A DNA stretch of 13,922 nucleotides. It comes from JBIKLM01 sp044375105 (GTDB lineage: Bacteria; Planctomycetota; UBA1135; GCA-002686595). Positions 1-7,004 of this stretch are shown here, piece by piece; position 1 is the first letter of the stretch, and every line of letters starts with the position of its first letter. The translations under genes were made by a program, and so were the position numbers. The stretch spans positions 1 to 13,922 of the forward strand of contig JBILNK010000110.1 of NCBI GenBank assembly GCA_044375105.1, given 5' to 3'. The notes beneath the pieces were generated by a model, which was not told where the DNA came from, made no database searches, and was given only the letters and a program-made list of their open reading frames with translations.

Positions 1-33
1 GGCCCCCGCCAGGACAGCCCGCGCGGGCTTGGC

Positions 34-543
34 TCAATGCCGGTCGTCTTCGCCCGGGCGGGCGCCGGGCGCGCGCGAGCCGCCGCCGCCGGTCAGCGCG
101 GCGAACAGGCCGAAGGCGCCCGCGGCCGCCGCCAAGCCGCCCATGATGCGCAGGAACGTGCTCTGGGACGCGGGCTTCTGGTTGCTCGGGCGCTGACCCA
201 GGGCTTCGACCAGCACGCTGGCCGGGTCGGCCGGGTCGACCAGCAGCTTGAGGCTCTGGCCCACCTCCAAGCGCGCTCCGGACTTGGGTCGACCGCGGAC
301 CGTTGCGACCCGTTCGGCGCCGGCGGCGGTGTAACGCAGGGTCAGCTCGACGCCCTCCTCGCCGGGCGTCAGGGCGGTGTTCGATTCGATGCGGGCGCTG
401 GCGGCTTCGAGCGCTCGGCCGTCGCTGCCCACCGGCACGGGCGGCGCGGGCCAGAGCAGCCACAGCCCCAGGCCCAAGGCCGCCAGGGCCAAACCGAGGC
501 AGCCGCCCTTCTCGATCGATTGCGGGCTCGAATTCGCGCTCAT
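34..543 (-). CDS. Two-segment membrane protein with DUF3592-like domain
   Basis: A 169-residue protein. The ATG at 543 was chosen because everything upstream in the same frame is low-complexity Arg/Ala/Pro sequence typical of out-of-frame high-GC DNA. A first hydrophobic segment lies at about residues 14-32 (LGLALAALGLGLWLLW). A central soluble beta-rich part ends in a VGQSLKLLVDPADPASVLVE stretch, which matches the 'G..v.VlydP.dP..a.l' signature of DUF3592 proteins. A second hydrophobic segment lies near residues 130-150 and is followed by a short Gly/Arg/Asp-rich tail. The function of DUF3592 proteins is unknown; they are generally small membrane proteins with the middle domain outside or inside the membrane. 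A -10-like TACGCT lies 7 bases before the ATG. The family assignment rests on motif memory and is moderately sure; that the gene is real is more certain. Confidence 0.75.
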   Translation of the reverse strand: MSANSSPQSIEKGGCLGLALAALGLGLWLLWPAPPVPVGSDGRALEAASARIESNTALTPGEEGVELTLRYTAAGAERVATVRGRPKSGARLEVGQSLKLLVDPADPASVLVEALGQRPSNQKPASQSTFLRIMGGLAAAAGAFGLFAALTGGGGSRAPGARPGEDDRH

Positions 544-550
544 GGGCAGG

Positions 551-556
551 AGCGTA
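551..556 (-). promoter_or_regulatory. Candidate -10 element close to the start codon
   Basis: On the minus strand the hexamer TACGCT ends 7 bases before the ATG at 543. If it is a -10 box, transcription would begin at or within a few bases of the start codon. No convincing -35 box or Shine-Dalgarno site is visible. Similar hexamers sit before other starts in this window. Confidence 0.3.
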
Positions 557-677
557 GCGGCGGCCGGAGAGACCCAGAAGCCCCCCCGACCGCCTGGCCC
601 GCCCGACCTGCCTCCTCGTTGCAGGCCCCCCGGGCGGACCCGAACCGGCGCGGGCGCCGATCGCCCGCCGGGGCCGC

Positions 678-950
678 TCAGGGCAGCACGATCAGCAGCG
701 ACGGCGCGCTCAGCTCGAGCTCGAGCCCGGGGCCAAACTGCAGCGCCTGGGCGGCCAGCTGGCGGCCGATCGGCGCGCTGGCGGGCAGGCTGCCGAAGAC
801 CTGCAGGGGCGCGGCCCCGAACGCGACATCCAACATCCCAGGCCGTCGACAGGACCGCTGGGCCGCCGCGCAAGGGCTTGTCGATGGACAGAAGGCGGTA
901 GGCCCCCGCAGGAATCCAGCAGAACGGCGCCGGGCGAAGTCGCATCCACG
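678..950 (-). pseudogene. Decayed 3' remnant of a secreted-protein-like gene
   Basis: Three protein-like stretches on the minus strand follow one another but lie in different frames. VDATSPGAVLLDS is at about 949-911. PAGAYRLLSIDKPLRGG, continuing to about 840, is in a second frame. A 52-residue stretch from an ATG at 836 to a stop at 678 is in a third; it contains PLQVFGSLPASAPIG and ends ELSAPSLLIVLP. The last part resembles the C-terminal domain common at the end of secreted planctomycete and myxobacterial proteins ('..iP..p.l.G..l..QAl.......lsn.l.v.l'). I read this as the tail of a degraded gene with two frameshifts. It could instead be a short free-standing gene at 678-836, or an intact gene with sequencing errors. 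Confidence is limited because in GC-rich DNA any frame can stay open. Confidence 0.4.
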
Positions 951-1121
951 GCGTCTCGGCGGCGGCTCGGCGTACCGGGGAAGACCTGCAGGACCTGGGC
1001 CTGGGCGGCGGGCGCCGCCCGGCCTTCCCACCCTAGGGAGCAGCCGGCCCGGTCGCCGGAAAGCGCTCCGTCTGCAGCGCGAACGAGCGGCGCAGCGGAT
1101 TGCCGGCCTGCCTGGGAGCGC

Positions 1122-2318
1122 TCAGGCCAGGTCGAGCTCGACTTCTTCCTTGCCGTCGGGGCGGGTGCGGGCGGAGACGAAGCGGACCTCGAGACGCTGG
1201 CCCGGCTCGAAGTCCGGGGGTCGGCGTCCGCGGGCCGCCAGGGCCCGCATGGGCAACAGACCGTCGCGGCCCGCGTCGAAGCGCACGAAAACACCGAATT
1301 CGACGCAGCCGGTGACCGGGCCCTCGAAGCGCTGTCCGCGCTGGTATTGCTCCAGCGGTCGCCGTGGCGCGTCGTAGTAGCGCTGGTCGGCCCAACCGAG
1401 CTCGATCGAACGCAACTGCTCGAGCGGCAGGCGCAGCGTGTGCGAGCGGCCGGCGAGCGCCAGGTCGAGGCCCTGACCAGGCCTGGGACGCCCGCGGCCG
1501 CCGCCCTGCCCGGGCCGGCCACGCCAAGACAGCCGGGTGCCTAGCAGCCAACACAGCAGCGGGCTGCGGGGCGTGTGGAGCGTCGCGGAAAGGACGCGCG
1601 TGCGCTCCAGCGTGCGGCCACCGGCGAGTTCGATGCGGAAGTCCTCGAAGTCGCCCTTGAGTTCGGCGCCGCTGCGGAGCCGCGCGCGGTCCCAGGTGGG
1701 CAGGCGCGCGAGCGCGTCTCGGTAGGAGGCGAAACGCCGGCCGAATTCGCCGCCCCGCGCGAACAGCGCCGAGAGGGGCGGCGGCAGGCGTCGCGGCAGG
1801 TGCCCGGCCAGGCGTCGGGTCAGGGTCTCGGGGCGGGCCACGGCGGGCTCGGCTTCGAGCTCGGGGGTCAGGCGGGCGCCGGGGTGGGTGAACAGCAGCA
1901 GCGGCACCAGGCGCCGGGCCTCGATCGGCCAACCCTGCTGCTCGAGATAGCGGCCCAGATCGTGGGCTTTGGCCGTGATCAGCGCCAAGGGATCGGCATG
2001 GACCTTGGTGGCGGCGCCGACCTGCGCGAACCGGCCATCCGGATCGCGCCGGATCTCGCCCGACCAGTGCTTGACCTCGATCGCCAGCAGCGCCGTGCGG
2101 CACAGCACCACCAGGTCGATCTCGTGCTTGCCCCTGGCATCCGATTTGGGGCAGCGCAGGGCCGGGAAGAAGGCCGCCGAGCCCCGTCCGGACAGCAGGC
2201 GCCTCAGGGCGGCCAGCGCCAGCCGCTCACCTTCGTCCCCGGCGGCGTCGCGCGCGTCGATCGCCGGGCTCGTGCGGGACAGCTCGGCCGCGTCTCGCGC
2301 AGCGCTCCAGCCCCTCAC
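1122..2318 (-). CDS. NERD-domain (nuclease-related) protein with C-terminal S1 RNA-binding domain
   Basis: A 398-residue protein. The N-terminal NERD domain covers about residues 25-150. It shows the PD-(D/E)XK-like pattern GDEGE (E31), E-I-D (D68) and IEVKHWSGEI (E81, K83), the residues expected at a metal-dependent nuclease site. The middle (about 150-320) is Arg-rich and unassigned. Residues about 328-398 look like an S1 fold: a GPVTGCVEFGVFVRF strand pair, then DGLLP and a final VRFV..E.EL strand. No ATG is usable. The proposed start is GTG at 2318, whose GTGA overlaps the TGA stop of the upstream methyltransferase by 4 bases; the frame before it is not protein-like. The two genes are therefore probably translationally coupled. 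NERD proteins are thought to act in nucleic-acid processing. An RNA substrate is inferred only from the S1 domain. Confidence 0.85.
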   Translation of the reverse strand: MRGWSAARDAAELSRTSPAIDARDAAGDEGERLALAALRRLLSGRGSAAFFPALRCPKSDARGKHEIDLVVLCRTALLAIEVKHWSGEIRRDPDGRFAQVGAATKVHADPLALITAKAHDLGRYLEQQGWPIEARRLVPLLLFTHPGARLTPELEAEPAVARPETLTRRLAGHLPRRLPPPLSALFARGGEFGRRFASYRDALARLPTWDRARLRSGAELKGDFEDFRIELAGGRTLERTRVLSATLHTPRSPLLCWLLGTRLSWRGRPGQGGGRGRPRPGQGLDLALAGRSHTLRLPLEQLRSIELGWADQRYYDAPRRPLEQYQRGQRFEGPVTGCVEFGVFVRFDAGRDGLLPMRALAARGRRPPDFEPGQRLEVRFVSARTRPDGKEEVELDLA

Positions 2319-3034
2319 GGGCGCACGAAATGGAGGCAGTAGTTCTCGACCAGGCCCGGGATCTGCTCCTGGCGCTCCAGCACGAAGCCGGCCGACTGGA
2401 CCTCTTCCATAACCTGCTCGCGCCCGGCGCGCACGTGTTCGAGCAGCCAGGGGCGCGAGACGCCGGGGATGCGCTCGAAGTCGATCAGCACCAGGCGCCC
2501 CCCGGGCCGCAGCGCGCGCCGGATCGAAGCCAGGGTCGAGCGCGGGTACTCGAAGTGATGGTAGGTGTCGCACAGGAAGGCGACGTCGATCGAGCGCTCC
2601 GGCAGCTCCACGGAACGTTCGCTGCACAGCACCGCCTCGACCTGGCCCAGGCCGAGGGCCTCAGCGCGCTCGGTCAGATGTGCCACGAACCCCGGCGCGA
2701 TGTCCACGCAGTACAACCGCCCCTCGGGGCCCACGGACCGCGCGAACGGCTCGAGGAACAGGCCCGTGCCGGCGCCCACGTCGGCGACCGCCTGACCGGC
2801 TTCCAGCCGGACCGCGGCCGCGATCGCCTCGCGGGCCACGTAGATCTCGCGGCTTTCGACCTCGAAGCGCTGGACCATCGCGTCCACGTCCAAGGCCGGA
2901 TCCAGGTAGTCCTGGTTGATCCCGGGCTTGACGCTGGCCTCCGGCGGCGGCGCCGAGGCGCAAGCGAGCATCAAGCAGCCAAGCACCAGGCCCGCGGCGG
3001 CGCGCAGGCCCCACGGCAGGGGCGGTCGATTCAT
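2315..3034 (-). CDS. Lipoprotein-like class I SAM-dependent methyltransferase
   Basis: A 239-residue protein starting at ATG 3034. Residues 1-25 look like a signal peptide: a basic start, a hydrophobic stretch and then Cys at 20 and 25 (LGCLMLACAS), so a lipoprotein signal is possible but the lipobox is imperfect. After a linker, NQDYLDPALDVDAMVQRFEV leads into a Rossmann methyltransferase with motif I VADVGAGTG (83-91) and the acidic motif II in LYCVDI. CDTYHHFEYP and LRPGGRLVLIDFERIPG follow. This YHHFEYP family of class I methyltransferases is widespread, and its substrate is unknown to me. No DNA-methyltransferase (N/D)PP(Y/W) motif is visible. The stop overlaps the GTG start of the NERD gene. 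TATCCT lies 6 bases before the ATG. It is not clear how a SAM enzyme would work outside the cytoplasm. Confidence 0.88.
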   Translation of the reverse strand: MNRPPLPWGLRAAAGLVLGCLMLACASAPPPEASVKPGINQDYLDPALDVDAMVQRFEVESREIYVAREAIAAAVRLEAGQAVADVGAGTGLFLEPFARSVGPEGRLYCVDIAPGFVAHLTERAEALGLGQVEAVLCSERSVELPERSIDVAFLCDTYHHFEYPRSTLASIRRALRPGGRLVLIDFERIPGVSRPWLLEHVRAGREQVMEEVQSAGFVLERQEQIPGLVENYCLHFVRP

Positions 3035-3040
3035 CCGCAC

Positions 3041-3046
3041 AGGATA
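3041..3046 (-). promoter_or_regulatory. Candidate -10 element of the methyltransferase-NERD operon
   Basis: On the minus strand TATCCT lies 6 bases upstream of the ATG at 3034. A start point at the usual distance would give an essentially leaderless mRNA, which fits the absence of a Shine-Dalgarno site here. No -35 box is recognised. Confidence 0.35.
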
Positions 3047-3203
3047 GCGAGCAGACCGGCGCGGGCCGATCCGAGCAAAAGCCGCCTCCGCAGGCGTTCC
3101 GTCCCGGCGCGACGTGGCCGCGGCGGGCTGGCCCAGGCCGCGGGCGGATCGCACCGCTCGCGCCCCCTGCGCCGGAGGCCGGCGCCAGGGGCCGCCGCCC
3201 GGC

Positions 3204-3668
3204 TCACTCCAGGTGGCTGCGCAGCATCCAGGCGTTCTTCTCGTGGATGTCGATGCGGCGCGTGGCCAGGTCCACCGTGGCCTGGTCCTTGCCGCTCTCG
3301 CCCAGCTCGATCACGCGCTTGGCGCTGGCCACGATCTTGGCCTGATCGGCCACCAGGATCTCGATCATCTCCTTGGCCTTGGGGCTGCCGCTGGCGTCCT
3401 CGACGGTGCTCAGCCGGGCGAAATCGCGGTAGCTCCCCGGCGCTTGGTCGCCCAGGGAGCGGATGCGCTCGGCGATCTCGTCGATGGCCAGGGCCAGCTC
3501 GCTGTACTGGGTCATGAACAGCGTGTGCAAGGTCGTGAACATCGGCCCGGTCACGTTCCAGTGGTAGTTGTGGGTCTTGAGGTACAGCGTGTAGCTGCTG
3601 GCCAGCAGGACCTTGAGCTCTTGAGTGACCGAATCGGCGGCGGTTTGGGCGGCTTTCTTGGTGGCCAT
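3204..3668 (-). CDS. dps: Dps-family mini-ferritin (DNA-protection during starvation)
   Basis: A 154-residue four-helix protein, the usual length for Dps. Family members form dodecamers that oxidise ferrous iron with hydrogen peroxide, store it, and often shield DNA. ATG 3668 (MATKKAAQ) was chosen; the short Lys-bearing N-terminus is typical, and a longer in-frame start at 3767 adds residues unlike the family. The ferroxidase region runs THNYHWNVTGP (H36), LHTLF (H48), AIDEIAERIR (D63, E67). By spacing these match H51, H63, D78 and E82 of E. coli Dps. The position matching D67 is Met52, where an acidic residue is normal. The C-terminus keeps the DEKNAWMLRSHLE-like helix (here HEKNAWMLRSHLE). 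A possible -10 (TAATGC) lies further upstream, near 3735-3740, which would give a leader of about 60 bases. The gene appears to be a single unit. Confidence 0.93.
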   Translation of the reverse strand: MATKKAAQTAADSVTQELKVLLASSYTLYLKTHNYHWNVTGPMFTTLHTLFMTQYSELALAIDEIAERIRSLGDQAPGSYRDFARLSTVEDASGSPKAKEMIEILVADQAKIVASAKRVIELGESGKDQATVDLATRRIDIHEKNAWMLRSHLE

Positions 3669-3797
3669 GGGCGCGGGGGCGGAGCGGACGAGGTTGAAGA
3701 TTCGGACCGCGGCGATCGCAGCATCGCTCGCGCCAGCATTAGGGCATGGGCCGGCCCGACCGATCAACGACCGCGCGGACGGCCCCGAGGGAGGCCG

Positions 3798-4550
3798 TCA
3801 GCGCCGGGCCGCGGGCCGGGCGATCAGACCGAACAGGCGTCCGGTGGCCGCCCGGCCGCCGTGGGTCACCTCGCGGCGATAGGAATAGAGCTCGTCGCCG
3901 TGGGCGTAGGTGCACAGCGGCGAAACATCGATCTCGGACAGTCCGCAGCGCTCGAGCTGCAAACGGGCCGCCAGGCGCACGTCGACGCGGTCCTGCTGGC
4001 CCGGATCGTACACGATCGCGGGCTCGAGCTCCGCGGCCCGGAAACGCTCCAGCACCTCGGGCCCCATCTGGGCATGGGCCACGCCCAGGCAGGGTCCGAT
4101 GGCCGCGCTGCCGCCCCGGGCCCAATCCGCCAGGGCGGCCGGAATCACGCCCGCCACCAGACCGCGCCAGCCCGCATGGATCGCGGCCACGCGCTGGCCA
4201 TCGGCGCTGCAGACCAACACCGGCACGCAATCGGCGCTGAAGACCATCAGCAGCCGTTCCGTTTGCCGCGTCCAGAGCGCGTCCGCCTCCTGCCGCACAT
4301 CGAAGCCTTCCGGACCGACCTCCAGGGCCTGGCGGCCGTGCACCTGCTTGGCCCAGACCAGCGGCGTCCCCGCGGCCAACCCGCACAGCAGCGGCAGATC
4401 GTGCCGCTGGGCTTCGTCCAGGGACAGGCGCCCGAACTCGGCGTCCGCGGGTCCGAGCCGCGTGGTGAAGGCGTGCGGCACGCCGCGGCGCGCCAGGGCC
4501 GGCGAGCGATACCAAACCTGTCCGGAGGGCTTACGGCGGCGCTCGAGCAT
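3798..4550 (-). CDS. pgeF: PgeF/YfiH (LACC1-like) family purine nucleoside phosphorylase / peptidoglycan editing factor
   Basis: A 250-residue protein, the normal family length, starting at ATG 4550. The family hallmarks appear in order: GVPHAFTTR near the start, WAKQVHG (H71), SADCVPVLV (C108), AAIHAGWRG (H125), then AIGPCLG, and a C-terminal ELYSYRRE followed by ATGRLFGLIA. His71, Cys108 and His125 form the metal-binding site of this fold. Studied members include bacterial YfiH/PgeF, linked to removal of misincorporated L-Ser from peptidoglycan precursors, and LACC1-type enzymes with purine nucleoside phosphorylase and adenosine deaminase activity; older 'laccase' labels come from the same family. 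It is probably cytoplasmic, with no signal peptide. The gene stands about 130 bases upstream of dps on the same strand and diverges from the gene at 5085. Confidence 0.93.
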   Translation of the reverse strand: MLERRRKPSGQVWYRSPALARRGVPHAFTTRLGPADAEFGRLSLDEAQRHDLPLLCGLAAGTPLVWAKQVHGRQALEVGPEGFDVRQEADALWTRQTERLLMVFSADCVPVLVCSADGQRVAAIHAGWRGLVAGVIPAALADWARGGSAAIGPCLGVAHAQMGPEVLERFRAAELEPAIVYDPGQQDRVDVRLAARLQLERCGLSEIDVSPLCTYAHGDELYSYRREVTHGGRAATGRLFGLIARPAARR

Positions 4551-5084
4551 CCGGGCAGCATGGTCCGCCGGGCGCGAGGAAACCAGGGCCGGGCCGATCC
4601 TGGGGGGGCGCGCCGGGACGTGGCGCACCGGCCGCGGCGGCCCATCCCAAGCCGGCTGAAGAGCGCGCGGTCCGGGGCGAGTCCCGATGGCAAGGGCCGA
4701 CGGGCTCGCATCGCCGCCACCCGGCGGTCGCTGGCTCGCTCCCTGGGAACAGCGACCCGGAACCCAGCCGATCGGCGCGGCGGCTCGACGGGTCCCTGAG
4801 CCAGGGCTCGGGCCCCGCCGAGCGAGCCCTGGTTCGGGGGCCTCCCGATGCGTGGGGCCCCATACAGACCCCCGCTGAACCGGGCTGCGTGAGCGCGCGG
4901 ACCCCCGGCTCGCGGCCCGGCACCGAGCGCATGCCGTGCTGGGGCCGATTGGGTCGGCGCCGATCCACGGGCGACGGGTCGCCGCGGGCCAAAAAGTCCA
5001 CCCAACCTGCCCTCCGAGGCATCGAGCGGGCCTTCCCCGGGAGAACCCCAGGCTACCCTGGACGCCCCATCTCGCTTTGCTCCC
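4551..5084. other. 534-base divergent intergenic region without a recognisable gene
   Basis: It lies between the starts of the pgeF-like gene (minus) and the gene at 5085 (plus). Long open frames cross it on the minus strand, but their translations are Arg/Pro/Gly/Ala-rich with no motif. It holds a perfect 10-bp inverted repeat (4801-4810 with 4823-4832) and, immediately after it, a second imperfect stem (4831-4840 with 4869-4881). A -10-like TACCCT at 5054-5059 could serve the plus-strand gene. I see no RNA gene that I can name. Confidence 0.5.
4801..4832. repeat. Perfect 10-bp inverted repeat (hairpin)
   Basis: CCAGGGCTCG at 4801-4810 is repeated inverted as CGAGCCCTGG at 4823-4832, with a 12-base spacer. 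It is not next to the 3' end of any gene, so it is not an obvious terminator. A second stem, GGTTCGGGGG (4831-4840) with CCCCC (4869-4873) and GAACC (4877-4881), starts directly in its right arm. Confidence 0.6.
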
Positions 5085-6323
5085 ATGCCCCGCAGTCCGC
5101 AGCCGCTTTCCTCCGCTGTCCCCGCCCGTTTCGATGAAGAGTACGCCCGTGCCCTGCGCGGGCTGCGCTCGGCGCTCGACGCGCTCCTGCGTGCGGCGGG
5201 AGGCGATCCCGGGCGCCCCCAGGACCTGGCGCGCCGCTTCGGACTGAACAAGAACCTGGCCTGGAAGGCCTCGCGCCTGGTGGGCTCGGAAGAACCCTCC
5301 GCCGCCCTGCGCTTCATCCCCGGCGCCAGCGGCATGGCGATCCTGCGGCAGCGTCTGAAGGGCGCCGGCGAAACGGCGCTCCAGGACTTCGATCGCGCCC
5401 GGGCGCGCTTCGACGCGATGCTGGCTCGCCACGCTGGGGACCGCGCCACCCTCGAGATGATGGTCTCGGGCGTGGCCGGCGAGGGCCCCGATCCGGTCGC
5501 CCTGCTGCAGAGCCGCCGGCAGGCCTTCCTGGGCAACGCGGCCGTGTTCGGCGTGCAAACCCGCGTGCAGCACGTGGTCTACGGCTTGGGCCCGAGCCGG
5601 ACCGCGCCCGGGCATGCGGAACTGGTGCTGGCCATGGGTCTGGTGGACTTCCGGCGCACGCGCTCGGACGCGCGCTGGCTGCTCTCGACGCTGCAGAGCT
5701 TTCAGGCCGAGGACGGATCCCTGGCGCTGCCCGAGTATGCGTTCCTGGAGGAGCCCGGCGCCGATACCGGCGGCGTGCCCCTGCTGCGCGAGTTCTGCTC
5801 GCTGCCGCTGCCCAAGGTCGAGGTACGGCGCTATGAAAAGGAGCTGCGCTACGAACTGCCCGGCGGGGCGATCGGCAATCAGAGCCGCCAGACCTGCTAT
5901 TTCGGCGTGATGAACCGGGCCGCGGGGCCCAGCACCTCGAGCGAGCCGGGCGCCCATTGCGAGCTGGCCACCAACCTGCTGACCCCCGCCGAAATCCTGC
6001 AGTTCGACCTGCTGATCGACGAGCGCCTGGGTTGGCGCGCCGCGCCGACCGCCGGGCTCTACGGGCGCATGGATGGCCGTCCGCCCTACGGCGCGGAAGA
6101 GCGCGTGGGCCGCAACCTGTGCTTGACGGAGCGGCCGTTGGATCTGGGGCTCGGGCTCGAGGGCTCGACCTCCTCCCACGTGGCGCGCTGCCGCGAGCTG
6201 ATCGGCGACGTGCTGCAGCGCTCGGGCATGGAATCCCAGCACTGCCGCACCTGGCGACTGACCCTGGCCTATCCGCCCACGCCGGCGACCTTGATCCTGG
6301 GCGTCGAGCTTCCGCGGCCCTGA
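5085..6323 (+). CDS. Uncharacterised 412-residue protein with N-terminal helix-turn-helix-like segment
   Basis: A 412-residue soluble protein with no signal peptide or membrane segment. Residues about 17-37 form a helix (FDEEYARALRGLRSALDALL). Then DLARRFGLNKNLAWKASRLV (47-66) looks like a helix-turn-helix: a Leu-Ala-Arg-Arg-Phe-Gly first helix and turn, then a second helix beginning Asn-Lys-Asn. A further helical part (about 70-150) contains IPGASGM. The remaining 250 residues are a mixed globular domain with conserved-looking patches (VQHVVYGLGPSR, ELATNLLTP, STSSHVARCRELI) and match no family I can name. I recall similar proteins annotated only as hypothetical in planctomycetes. A DNA-binding regulatory role is inference from the N-terminus alone. 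TACCCT at 5054-5059 is a possible -10. Composition and stop-free length make the gene convincing. Confidence 0.85.
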   Translation: MPRSPQPLSSAVPARFDEEYARALRGLRSALDALLRAAGGDPGRPQDLARRFGLNKNLAWKASRLVGSEEPSAALRFIPGASGMAILRQRLKGAGETALQDFDRARARFDAMLARHAGDRATLEMMVSGVAGEGPDPVALLQSRRQAFLGNAAVFGVQTRVQHVVYGLGPSRTAPGHAELVLAMGLVDFRRTRSDARWLLSTLQSFQAEDGSLALPEYAFLEEPGADTGGVPLLREFCSLPLPKVEVRRYEKELRYELPGGAIGNQSRQTCYFGVMNRAAGPSTSSEPGAHCELATNLLTPAEILQFDLLIDERLGWRAAPTAGLYGRMDGRPPYGAEERVGRNLCLTERPLDLGLGLEGSTSSHVARCRELIGDVLQRSGMESQHCRTWRLTLAYPPTPATLILGVELPRP

Positions 6324-6528
6324 TCGGCCCGCCTCGCGCGGGGACAGGCCCCTAGCCAGCCGGGCTCGCAAGGCCGGCGACTCGGCTGTTTTGCTCGGCC
6401 TGCCGGAACGATCGGTTTGGGCTGCGCGGGACCGGGAGCGGGGCTGCACCCGAGGCCGCGCGGATATCGGGGGCCGCTGCCGCTCGATCGCGGCGCGCGC
6501 ACCAGCGCCATCGATGCGGCCAGGCCGT

Positions 6529-6780
6529 TCAGGTCGCGCAGGAACCGGGACCGCGCGGATCGCCGCAAGAGCCGCAGGGCCCCGAGGCGAAGGCCCCGTC
6601 GCTGCCCGCGAAGGGGCTCGAACCCGGGGAGCTCCCGGAGCCCTTGGGCGAGGCGAAGGTCGAGAACTGCTTCTCGGCGCTGTGGCCCTGACAGCTCGGG
6701 CAAGTGGGCTGCTCTGCGCCGAACAGGAGCTCGGTAAAGGGGGTCTCGCAGGACTTGCAGACGAACTGGTAGATCGGCAT
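6529..6780 (-). CDS. FmdB-family zinc-ribbon protein
   Basis: An 83-residue protein from ATG 6780. MPIYQFVCKSCETPF opens a classic FmdB/CxxC zinc ribbon with one knuckle at C8-C11 and the second at C27-C30 (CPSC), followed by the usual 'K.FSTFA' strand. After a Gly/Ser/Pro-rich linker the C-terminus carries three more cysteines in CGSCGDPRGPGSC (about 69-81), an arrangement seen in many members outside the enterics. The role is not settled; these are small putative regulatory or metal-binding proteins. The gene converges on the gene ending at 6323 and follows the rlmA-like gene after a 354-base gap with a tandem repeat. TAGAAT at 6808-6803 on the minus strand, 22 bases before the ATG, is a good -10 match, so it probably has its own promoter. 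Confidence 0.9.
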   Translation of the reverse strand: MPIYQFVCKSCETPFTELLFGAEQPTCPSCQGHSAEKQFSTFASPKGSGSSPGSSPFAGSDGAFASGPCGSCGDPRGPGSCAT

Positions 6781-6802
6781 GGCTCTGGCAGCTGGGAGCA
6801 GA

Positions 6803-6808
6803 ATTCTA
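6803..6808 (-). promoter_or_regulatory. Candidate -10 element of the FmdB-like gene
   Basis: On the minus strand TAGAAT, one change from TATAAT, lies 22 bases upstream of the ATG at 6780. It sits in a small AT-richer patch of otherwise very GC-rich DNA. No clear -35 box is visible at 16-18 bases. Confidence 0.4.
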
Positions 6809-7004
6809 CGCCGCAAAGGCGGCTCCCGTGGGCCCCGGGACGCCCTCCGCGGCTCGCGCGCCGAATCTCGGGCTGCCGAGGCGGCACAGGCCGGCGGCCC
6901 CGGCCGCGCTCGGCTGCACGGGCGCCTGGGCTTCGCCCTCGGCGATCGGCCGAGCCCCGGCGGGCGCAGGGCGCCCATCCCCGGGTGGGGCGCGCCGGCC
7001 CGAC

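Noticed and set aside
37..1377. Plus-strand open frame of 446 residues
   Set aside because: It is antisense to the DUF3592-like gene and the NERD gene end. It is Arg/Gly/Ala/Gln-rich with no motif.
1122..3034. Restriction-modification or defence pair (nuclease-like NERD gene next to a methyltransferase)
   Set aside because: The methyltransferase lacks a DNA-methyltransferase (N/D)PP(Y/W) motif and a target-recognition region, and carries a lipoprotein-like N-terminus. No other defence genes are nearby.
6371..6401. Terminator after the gene ending at 6323
   Set aside because: AGGCCG/CGGCCT is a 6-bp stem with a 19-base loop and no T-run after it. It is likely chance.
4551..6887. Upstream minus-strand extension of the pgeF-like gene to a protein of about 1000 residues
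   Set aside because: It runs antisense through the clearly coding gene at 5085-6323, and its translation is low-complexity. Only the last 250 residues match a family.
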